Positions 1-4,979 of a stretch of 7,400 nucleotides of DNA are shown piece by piece (within the stretch, counting starts at the first letter, position 1; each line of letters opens with the position of its first letter). The notes under the pieces were generated by a model. It was not told where the DNA came from and did no database searches. It saw only the letters and a list, made by a program, of their open reading frames with translations. The translations under genes were made by a program, and so were the position numbers. This DNA is from Pseudomonadota bacterium (GTDB taxonomy: Bacteria; Myxococcota_A; Polyangia; Fen-1088). The stretch lies in the NCBI GenBank assembly GCA_017881285.1, contig JADGRD010000165.1:1-7400 (forward strand), in the 5' to 3' direction.

Positions 1-104
1 CGCGCTACCCGCGCCTGCGTGCCTACGTTGACCACAACTACCGGCCGGTGGATGTCCGCGCGGGCGTCGTCTTGTATCGGCGGCTGCGGGAGCGGATGAG
101 GTAG
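1..104 (+). CDS. 3' end of an unidentified gene, possibly a GT-C membrane glycosyltransferase
   Basis: Reading from base 3, there are 33 sense codons and a TAG stop at 102-104. The peptide includes RLRAYVDHNYRPVDVRAGVV followed by an Arg-rich LYRRLRERMR end, so it looks like a real protein terminus rather than an antisense shadow. The pattern Y-x8-NYRPV-x6-VVLYRR recalls the last beta strands of the extracytoplasmic C-terminal domain of ArnT/PMT-like (GT39-type) transferases. The GT39 gene in this window ends in a loosely similar way (KRNYESSDGFFYF). The assignment is weak because only the tail is visible. It converges with the UPF0104-like gene on the opposite strand, and the two coding regions overlap by 67 bp (38-104). 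The alternative is a chance open frame, which is possible at this G+C content over 33 codons. Confidence 0.5.
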   Translation, partial: RYPRLRAYVDHNYRPVDVRAGVVLYRRLRERMR

Positions 105-970
105 ACCGTGGTGGCCACGACCGCAACCGGGATCACGTGGGTCAGGTGATACGTCAAAGCATAGAGGATGGCGACGTCGCGAGGCGCACCGCACAGGACC
201 AGGGCCATGGTGGCGCCGGCTTCGAAGGTGCCAAAATTCCCGGGCAAGGTCGGAATGACGATGGCGGCGTTGATGCCCAACAGGGTCAGCAACGCCGTGT
301 GGAAACTGGGCTCGAGATGGAAGGCGCCCTGGAACAGCAAAAGCATCACGATCTCGCTGCCCCACCCGAGCAGGGACAAAGCAGCCATGACCGCCACCCG
401 GCGGAAAGTCGAGGCCTGCAATCCTGACGACAGCGCGCGCTGGACGCGCGGCCAAGGACCCAACCGCGGCACGAGGATACGACCGACGCCGAGCAAAGCG
501 ACATAGGCCGCCACGGCCAGGCCCGAAAGACATAGGGCCAGCATCCCGAGATTGGTCATGAGCGCGGTGACGAAGATCAGGAGGGCGAGTGCCAACACCT
601 CGGCGCCGCGCTCTGCCCACGTGCTAGCATAGTCGACGGCGAGCTGGCCTTGCTCGAGTTGGCCCTGCCGTCGCAGGCGTGCCGAGCGCACCAGGTCCCC
701 GCTGCCGAACCCGATCGCGGCATTGGCCAGCAGTCCCTCGAGGGTTGCGGCCAACACTTGGCGGAAGGGCGGGGGCGCGGTCAAGGCCACACGCCAGCGC
801 AAGGCTTTCACCGGCAGATACACGGCGAAGTTGAGCAGAATCGTTAGCGTCACCGCCCACGGCGCGCTCGCCGAGAGTTGAACCGTCCACGGTTTCTCTC
901 GCCACAAGACCACGGCCAGCAAGCCGAGCGGCAGACAACGCAGGGCGATGGTCCAGCGCCGATGAATCAC
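38..970 (-). CDS. Lysylphosphatidylglycerol synthase TM / UPF0104 (YbhN, flippase-like) family membrane protein
   Basis: This 310-residue multi-pass inner-membrane protein is a normal length for the stand-alone PF03706 family, which is related to the flippase half of MprF and to HpnL. Family landmarks are visible: AVYLPVKALRWR (49-60), GFGSGDLVRSARLRRQ (87-102), AERGAEV (119-125) and the signature PTLPGNFGTFEAGA (240-253), followed by YALTYHLTHVIPV (270-282). About seven or eight hydrophobic segments are seen. The LysPG synthase catalytic half is absent, so it should not be called MprF. The start is GTG at 970; it overlaps the deacetylase stop as GTGA, which implies translational coupling. 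An ATG at 977 lies in another frame. The known family role is lipid or glycolipid handling. Its use here for the product of the GT4 and deacetylase genes is inference. Its 3' end overlaps the left-edge plus-strand gene. Confidence 0.9.
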   Translation of the reverse strand: MIHRRWTIALRCLPLGLLAVVLWREKPWTVQLSASAPWAVTLTILLNFAVYLPVKALRWRVALTAPPPFRQVLAATLEGLLANAAIGFGSGDLVRSARLRRQGQLEQGQLAVDYASTWAERGAEVLALALLIFVTALMTNLGMLALCLSGLAVAAYVALLGVGRILVPRLGPWPRVQRALSSGLQASTFRRVAVMAALSLLGWGSEIVMLLLFQGAFHLEPSFHTALLTLLGINAAIVIPTLPGNFGTFEAGATMALVLCGAPRDVAILYALTYHLTHVIPVAVVATTVYLIRSRSRRYKTTPARTSTGR

Positions 971-1758
971 GCGCCATCCAGCGTCAAGAAGGTGAACCCA
1001 TCGGCACGCAGTCGCTCGAGGATGCGCGGCAACGCCGCAAGCATGGACTCGATATCAGGGTGCTCTTCGTCGCCGCGGCCGTCGTGGAGCAGCAGCACCA
1101 TGCGCGAGCAAGCGAAACGCGTCGCCCGTCTCACCAGAATCTCGGGATCCGGTCGATCGGTATCCCAGATACCGCGGCTCCACGCCCAAAGTTGGCAGCC
1201 CAGCTTGCGCGCCGCTCGCAAGGTGGCCGCGCTCTTCCTACCGTGGGGCGCGCGATAGAGACGGGCGGGCGGCACCCCCAAGGCCGACAACTCGCCTATC
1301 GCGGTCGACAGTTCGCGCTCGACGGACGCCTCGCTGTCGCGGTGAACCTTCTTGTGGGTGACCCCGTGAATCGCGACGGTGTGGCCTTGCTCGGCCACTC
1401 TGCGCAGCACGTCGGGATGGCGGCGGGCGTTGGCGGCCAGCACGAAGAAAGTCGCCTTGACCTGGTAGCGTCCCAGAATCTCGACCACGCGCCCGGTATT
1501 CGCGCTCGGCCCGTCATCGAAGGTGATGGCACAGGCGCGTTCCGGCCGCCGAGGAAGTCGCCAGTGAACGCGGCCGAGCGGATCGAACGCCGGGATTTCT
1601 CTCCACGCGACCATTCCTCCCAGCAGGGCCGCCGTCGCCAGAATCGCGATCTTTCCCCAAGTGGTCGCTACCGGCAGCCCGAGTATCAGCCCAACGCCCG
1701 CCAAGGCCGCGAGGACAATGAGTCCGCGGTTCACCCACGCCCGGGCCTTGGCCCCCAT
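967..1758 (-). CDS. Membrane-anchored polysaccharide deacetylase (NodB homology, CE4)
   Basis: This 263-residue protein has two N-terminal hydrophobic segments (about 12-31 and 36-51) followed by a NodB domain (about 75-260). All the metal and catalytic motifs are present: TFDDGP (79-84, catalytic base and metal Asp), HGVTH (131-135, metal His pair), RAPHG (169-173), WDTD (198-201) and LLLHDG (222-227, catalytic His225). It should therefore be active, removing N-acyl groups from an amino sugar. The start chosen is ATG 1758, two bases after the GT4 stop (TAA CC ATG); the frame is open upstream to 1983, but that would lie inside the GT4 gene. Positive charges flank both ends of the TM hairpin (K4, R6, R11; R53, R63, R67, R70, R71, R74), which predicts a cytoplasmic catalytic domain as in ArnD-type enzymes. 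The stop overlaps the next gene by GTGA. The substrate is unknown. Confidence 0.92.
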   Translation of the reverse strand: MGAKARAWVNRGLIVLAALAGVGLILGLPVATTWGKIAILATAALLGGMVAWREIPAFDPLGRVHWRLPRRPERACAITFDDGPSANTGRVVEILGRYQVKATFFVLAANARRHPDVLRRVAEQGHTVAIHGVTHKKVHRDSEASVERELSTAIGELSALGVPPARLYRAPHGRKSAATLRAARKLGCQLWAWSRGIWDTDRPDPEILVRRATRFACSRMVLLLHDGRGDEEHPDIESMLAALPRILERLRADGFTFLTLDGA

Positions 1759-1760
1759 GG

Positions 1761-2918
1761 TTACGCTGCGGCCTTCGAACCCCAGCCCGTCAACTGGGCC
1801 GGCGGTCCAGCGACGCGCTGGAAAACATCGAGAATCCTGCTCCCGATCCTGGCCCAATCGAATGCGTCGGCAATGGCTCGCCCGGCCGCGATGCGCTCGC
1901 CCTGGTCCCGCCGCATGGTATCGCGCACGGCCTCGGCAAATGCTTCGGCGCTGTTGTCCTTGGCCACGATCACGTTCGACCAATGCTCGCCCGCCCGATC
2001 GGTTCCGAGGGCAGGCAGCGCCACGACGGGCAAGCCCGCGGCAAATGCCTCCAGCACCATAATGGAGAATCCAACGGCTCGCGCCGGCAGGAGGAACACC
2101 GAGGACGAGGCGAGTAGCTCCGGACGCTGGTCGTAGATCGCACCGACGAATTCGACTCGCCCTCGTAGCTGCGGCGGTACCTTCGCTTGCAGCTCGCCTC
2201 GCATGGGGCCGTCACCTGCCATGAGCAGTCGCACGTCTGGCAGAGAGGGCGCGATGCGGGCGAAGGCCTCGATCGCCACATCGGGCCCGTTGCGTTCTTC
2301 GAGCCGGCCGAGATAGACGAGATTTCGCATACCGGGCCGAAGATATCGGGGGGTCGGGCTCGCTCGCCAATACGCTACGTCGACGCCATTCGGGATGATG
2401 GTCGATGGGAAGTCGGCATAGCGACACATCGATTCTGCCGTGGCCTCGGAAACCGCGATGACCGCGGCGGCGCGACGAAAGACCCATCGGTAGTATGCCG
2501 CCACCCGGTGTCGCCAACGCGCATCGGGAAAGCACGAGTGCAGCGTCAACACCTTGGGCCCACGGAACAGCGAGAGTCCCCAGAACGCCAAGCCAAAGTC
2601 ACAGGGCCCGTGGATGTTGAGTAGATCGAACTGCCCCTTGCGAAGGGCGCGGTAGAAGTTGTAGGCCGCCAGGGGGCCGATGGTGGCTTGGGTGAAGGTC
2701 CCCCCGGTACCAAAGCTGCGCGCGCGCCCCACACGAATCACGCCTCGCTCGGCGTCCTCGGGCCCAGGCGCGGCCGAGGGGCTTGGGCGTCCGGTCAGAA
2801 TCGTGACCTCCACACCTTGACGGTGCAGAAGGTTACGCAGATGGCGTACGTGCTCCTGAATGCCTCCAAGGTTGGGGAAGTAGCTCTCGGCTACGATACC
2901 GACGCGGAGAGGGCGCAT
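1761..2918 (-). CDS. GT4 family glycosyltransferase, PimA-like GT-B fold
   Basis: This 385-residue cytoplasmic or membrane-peripheral GT-B enzyme has the normal length. The N-terminal acceptor half shows ESYFPNLGGIQEHVRHL (11-27; the GGxQxHV loop is typical of PimA-like enzymes), an IHGPCD element (102-107), TLHS (125-128) and VIAVSEAT (153-160). The C-terminal nucleotide-sugar half shows IIPNGVD (174-180), VYLGRLEERNG (201-211), MAGDGP (233-238) and the EX7E region, GFSIMVLEAFAAGLPVVA (283-300). Two usually conserved donor-binding positions differ: Asn210 stands where GT4 enzymes usually have Lys (KG), and Val282 stands where the first Glu of EX7E is usual, while Glu290 is kept. The start is ATG 2918 with a GAGGT sequence 12 bases upstream. 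It is the first gene of the GT4, deacetylase, UPF0104-like unit. Acceptor and donor cannot be read from the sequence; a lipid-linked acceptor and an N-acetylated sugar are inferred from the neighbours. Confidence 0.93.
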   Translation of the reverse strand: MRPLRVGIVAESYFPNLGGIQEHVRHLRNLLHRQGVEVTILTGRPSPSAAPGPEDAERGVIRVGRARSFGTGGTFTQATIGPLAAYNFYRALRKGQFDLLNIHGPCDFGLAFWGLSLFRGPKVLTLHSCFPDARWRHRVAAYYRWVFRRAAAVIAVSEATAESMCRYADFPSTIIPNGVDVAYWRASPTPRYLRPGMRNLVYLGRLEERNGPDVAIEAFARIAPSLPDVRLLMAGDGPMRGELQAKVPPQLRGRVEFVGAIYDQRPELLASSSVFLLPARAVGFSIMVLEAFAAGLPVVALPALGTDRAGEHWSNVIVAKDNSAEAFAEAVRDTMRRDQGERIAAGRAIADAFDWARIGSRILDVFQRVAGPPAQLTGWGSKAAA

Positions 2919-2930
2919 GGGGCGATAGTG

Positions 2931-2935
2931 ACCTC
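2931..2935 (-). promoter_or_regulatory. Shine-Dalgarno candidate for the GT4 gene
   Basis: GAGGT on the minus strand lies 12 bases before ATG 2918. The spacing is slightly long, but no better purine-rich motif lies closer. It supports ATG 2918 as the start. Confidence 0.5.
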
Positions 2936-2962
2936 ATTATCTTAACCCCACGTGCTGGTCAA
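2936..2962 (-). promoter_or_regulatory. Candidate sigma-70-like promoter before the GT4 gene
   Basis: On the minus strand, TTGACC (2962-2957, five of six to consensus) and GATAAT (2941-2936, five of six) are separated by 15 bases, two fewer than ideal. This is one of few A/T-rich spots in the region. Transcription starting about seven bases downstream would begin near 2929 and cut off the GAGGT Shine-Dalgarno at 2935-2931. The two signals therefore do not fit each other well, and one of them may be fortuitous. Confidence 0.3.
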
Positions 2963-3034
2963 GCCCGGGAATGCGTGAAGTCCTGCTCATTGACGCGGTG
3001 GTTTGCTCTGCGGCCGAGATCAAGGTCACATGGG

Positions 3035-4852
3035 CTATGGCCGGGAAGAGCCGGGGGCGGGCGTCTCTCGGACGTAGATCTCGAGCTCGCCTGCTGCGAA
3101 ACTGCGATGATAGCGCTCGGGGAGCATGGGCCGGGCTTCGGGTGGAATGGCCCAGGTAAGCACGTGACTGAAACGGGGCTCTGCTTGACGCCAGAAGGCG
3201 TTCCACAGTTCGCGCCAGGCCGCCGTACACGCCGCGTCCACGGGGAACTGGTGGAGGGTTTTGCACACCTGCGCTGGGGTCCCTTGTAGCTCGGCGAATC
3301 GGTCGAGGGCAGGTGGGATGAGCGCACGCGGCGGAAAGTCCCGGTAGCTGATGGGGTAGGAGCGTTCCACCGCGAAGACCAACGGCGCGGACGTGTCTTT
3401 CACCACCGTGTAGTAGCCCCAGGCGTGGGCCAGGCTTGCCGTGAAATCACTGGTCTTGCTTTGCTCGAACAGCAACGGAAGCAACGTGGCTCGCGCCGGC
3501 ACGGCGTCCATTCCGGCCGTGAAGGCGGCTCTGTCGTGGTCCAGCCGAACGTAGTCGATACCCATGACGGCCGAGAAAGAAAGCGCGCAGGCCGCGAGCA
3601 CGACCGCGACCGGCCGGGGCAGTGTGCTTGGAGCTCGCAATGCAAGCCCCGCCCACAAGAACGGAACCAGCCGGCAGTTGAGGTACCACCAATTGCTCAG
3701 CATCACGGGCAAGGCGACGTAAGCGCCCGCGAGAACCGCCATTGCCGGCAGCGAGAAGAACGGGCGCGCCTCACGTTCAGACGCGGGAACCCTGGGAGGG
3801 TTCCCGCCCCCTCCCGCGATGGACTCCGCCGGGCCAAGCCCGGCTCTGTCCACACGTTCAGATTCGGGAACCCTGGGAGGGTTCCCGCCCCCTCCCGCGA
3901 TGGACTCCGCCGGGCCAAGCCCGGCTCTGTCCACGCGGTGTTTCCAAACAAACCATGGTAGGAGCAGCGCCGGGACGATGGTCATGCTTCCCCACCACGT
4001 GAGTGCGCCGGAGGCATCGAGCCAGAAGTGGCCAACGATCTCCCACGGATTGAGGTAGGAAAACGCGGCTGCGGCCACGGCCGAGGCATGCTCGGCCTTG
4101 ACCAAGTGCTGGTATGCAGCCCCGAGGAACAGAATCCCAGCCGGCGCAAGCGGCGACAGAAGTGCGAGGCTGGCCGTGATTCGTGCGTGCCAGGTGGACC
4201 GGGTAGCGGCGTGCAGGGCGACGAGCCCGATCACGACCGCAAGGGGAAACGGGTGCGCGTACCAGAGCCCAAGCGAGAGAGCGGCGATGCCCAGGCCACG
4301 CATCGGGGTCGGGCGCTCTCGTTGCCGATCGATCACCGTCAACAGGATCAGCGAGAGAGCGAACGCCAACGCGAAGTTCAGCATTCCCATGGAAACGAAG
4401 AAGCCGTGCACCAAGGGCCAGACGAACAGTGTCGCGACGAGCATGCGGCGCCGCCCGGCAAAGCGAAGCACGAAGAGCGGGAGGGCGAGCGCGCTTGTGG
4501 CCAAGACGATGGCGGTGAAGACTCGCGCGGCGCCGAACAGACCGTGGCTACCCACCATGTACAGCCAGAGGGTGAGCAGGGAATTCGACTTGAAGAAACC
4601 GTTGAAGACGTACTCGGGATAGAGCTCGGGATGCGCGACGATGTGCGCCGTGGCCACGTGATTGGGCAGATCCTGGAGTGGCGGCAGATCCACGAGCACC
4701 AGCGGCCACGCGGCCAAGGCGAAGAGCAGCAGCGCAACGAGCAAGGTCAGCCGCGCGTCAGAAAGACCTGCCAGCCTCTGTACCAGGAAGCGGATCCCCG
4801 ACGCGGGAGGCGCGGGACGCGGAGACGATTCGCTGGGGTCAGGGTCGATCAC
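3035..4852 (-). CDS. Multi-pass membrane protein, GT-C-like, carrying an in-frame repeat insertion
   Basis: This 605-residue protein has a Pro/Ser-rich N terminus, about ten hydrophobic segments (for example 35-55, 109-131, 137-155, 158-174, 187-215, 226-246, 289-304, 366-385, 393-406 and 412-432) and a soluble C-terminal domain of about 170 residues. After the first TM, LPPLQDLPNHVATAH (56-70) has the acidic/His pattern often seen in the first loop of GT-C-like enzymes (D56, D61). I do not recognise a named family; a glycosyltransferase role is inference. It is paralogous to the gene at the right edge, sharing VPFLW, HAWGxYT, LLPLLF, HVLxW and a Cys pair (C530, C542). Residues 307-360 are two 27-residue repeats absent from the paralogue. 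The start is GTG 4852: an in-frame TAG lies at 4864-4862 and GAGGT lies 11 bases upstream. The stop is TAG at 3037-3035. Confidence 0.85.
   Translation of the reverse strand: MIDPDPSESSPRPAPPASGIRFLVQRLAGLSDARLTLLVALLLFALAAWPLVLVDLPPLQDLPNHVATAHIVAHPELYPEYVFNGFFKSNSLLTLWLYMVGSHGLFGAARVFTAIVLATSALALPLFVLRFAGRRRMLVATLFVWPLVHGFFVSMGMLNFALAFALSLILLTVIDRQRERPTPMRGLGIAALSLGLWYAHPFPLAVVIGLVALHAATRSTWHARITASLALLSPLAPAGILFLGAAYQHLVKAEHASAVAAAAFSYLNPWEIVGHFWLDASGALTWWGSMTIVPALLLPWFVWKHRVDRAGLGPAESIAGGGGNPPRVPESERVDRAGLGPAESIAGGGGNPPRVPASEREARPFFSLPAMAVLAGAYVALPVMLSNWWYLNCRLVPFLWAGLALRAPSTLPRPVAVVLAACALSFSAVMGIDYVRLDHDRAAFTAGMDAVPARATLLPLLFEQSKTSDFTASLAHAWGYYTVVKDTSAPLVFAVERSYPISYRDFPPRALIPPALDRFAELQGTPAQVCKTLHQFPVDAACTAAWRELWNAFWRQAEPRFSHVLTWAIPPEARPMLPERYHRSFAAGELEIYVRETPAPGSSRP
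3783..3807. repeat. Hairpin 1 of the 3' DNA unit
   Basis: GCGGGAACCCT, loop GGG, AGGGTTCCCGC: an 11-bp perfect stem with a three-base loop. The matching hairpin in the other unit is at 3865-3887, with a 10-bp stem because of the CG/TT difference at its base. There is no T tract after it, so it is not a typical intrinsic terminator. Confidence 0.9.
3821..3851. repeat. Hairpin 2 of the 3' DNA unit
   Basis: The inner stem GCCGGGC / GCCCGGC has a CAA loop (3828-3844). After a 3-by-3 internal loop, the outer stem GGAC (3821-3824) pairs with GTCC (3848-3851). The same structure recurs 81 bases later at 3902-3932. Confidence 0.88.
3865..3887. repeat. Hairpin 1 of the 5' protein-coding unit
   Basis: CGGGAACCCT, loop GGG, AGGGTTCCCG: a perfect 10-bp stem and the counterpart of 3783-3807. 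The base of the stem is one pair shorter because this copy has TT where the other has CG. Confidence 0.88.
3902..3932. repeat. Hairpin 2 of the 5' protein-coding unit
   Basis: Identical to 3821-3851: outer GGAC/GTCC, 3-by-3 internal loop, inner GCCGGGC/GCCCGGC with a CAA loop. Confidence 0.88.
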
Positions 4853-4863
4853 GAGAGCAGTCT

Positions 4864-4868
4864 ACCTC
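4864..4868 (-). promoter_or_regulatory. Shine-Dalgarno supporting GTG 4852
   Basis: GAGGT on the minus strand lies 11 bases before GTG 4852. An in-frame TAG at 4864-4862 rules out any earlier start, so this site helps fix the non-ATG start. Confidence 0.6.
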
Positions 4869-4967
4869 GGCTCGTTCTTCGGATGTCACGGATGTCGCAG
4901 GACTTCGCGCCACTTCGTGGCCGAGGCCCGTGCATACGGAAGCTGCTTGATATAGCCTCCGGCCACC

Positions 4968-4971
4968 AGGA
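4968..4971 (+). promoter_or_regulatory. Shine-Dalgarno of the GT39-type gene
   Basis: AGGA lies eight bases before ATG 4980, a near-ideal spacing that supports this start. Confidence 0.65.
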
Positions 4972-4979
4972 CTTCCGAG

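Larger units (their letters stand above)
2919..3034. other. 116-bp intergenic gap upstream of the GT4 gene
   Basis: This is non-coding between the stop of the 605-residue membrane protein gene (TAG at 3037-3035) and the GT4 start. It holds the candidate promoter and Shine-Dalgarno sequence listed separately. A 7-base inverted pair, GTGACCT (2929-2935) and AGGTCAC (3023-3029), is separated by 87 bases and is probably chance. No GC-rich hairpin followed by a T run is present in either direction, so read-through from the upstream minus-strand gene into the GT4 unit is possible. Confidence 0.6.
3773..3934. repeat. Two tandem 81-bp palindromic units inserted in frame in the 605-residue protein gene
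   Basis: The period is exactly 81 bases: CACGTTCAGA begins at 3772 and again at 3853. The units differ at only two positions (CG at 3782-3783, TT at 3863-3864), so 79 of 81 bases match. Together they encode residues 307-360, two copies of a 27-residue peptide beginning VDRAGLGPAESIAGGGGNPP. Each unit contains two perfect short hairpins. The length is a multiple of three, and three plus-strand and two minus-strand frames are open throughout; the remaining minus frame meets TGA. The Gly/Pro-rich peptide lies between two TM segments and is unlike the rest of the protein. The features resemble in-gene palindromic elements such as the Rickettsia palindromic elements in behaviour, with no sequence relationship claimed. 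Whether copies occur elsewhere in the genome cannot be seen here. Confidence 0.93.
4853..4979. promoter_or_regulatory. Divergent intergenic region between the 605-residue protein gene and the GT39 gene
   Basis: These 127 bases separate two divergent starts, so promoters for both genes are expected here, although no convincing -35/-10 pair is visible in either direction. Seen in it: a tandem pair CGGATGTC at 4880-4887 and 4889-4896 (9-base period), a small hairpin GCCAC TTC GTGGC at 4909-4921, and a 7-base inverted pair CCTCGGC (4865-4871) and GCCGAGG (4920-4926). Any of these could be an operator, but all are short enough to arise by chance. Confidence 0.45.

Noticed and set aside
624..977. 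ATG at 977 as an alternative start after the deacetylase
   Set aside because: It opens a different frame of 117 codons without hydrophobic segments. The GTG at 970 opens the frame carrying the UPF0104 family motifs.
1759..1983. Extended start of the deacetylase at 1983
   Set aside because: The extra 75 residues lie inside the GT4 coding region and look like out-of-frame sequence (Arg/Gly-rich). ATG 1758 directly after the GT4 stop begins a proper TM hairpin.
1060..2136. 358-codon open frame on the plus strand
   Set aside because: It runs antisense across the junction of the deacetylase and GT4 genes, both of which have complete family motifs. Its translation is Arg/Gln/Ala-rich with no recognisable domain.
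2929..3029. GTGACCT / AGGTCAC inverted repeat as an IS end or attachment site
   Set aside because: Only seven bases match across 87 bases, with no transposase or integrase nearby and no flanking duplication.
3783..3807. Intrinsic transcription terminator
   Set aside because: The stem is strong, but no T run follows on either strand and it lies in the middle of an intact gene.
3773..3934. CRISPR array
   Set aside because: The two 81-base units are directly adjacent and identical throughout. There are no unique spacers and no cas genes.
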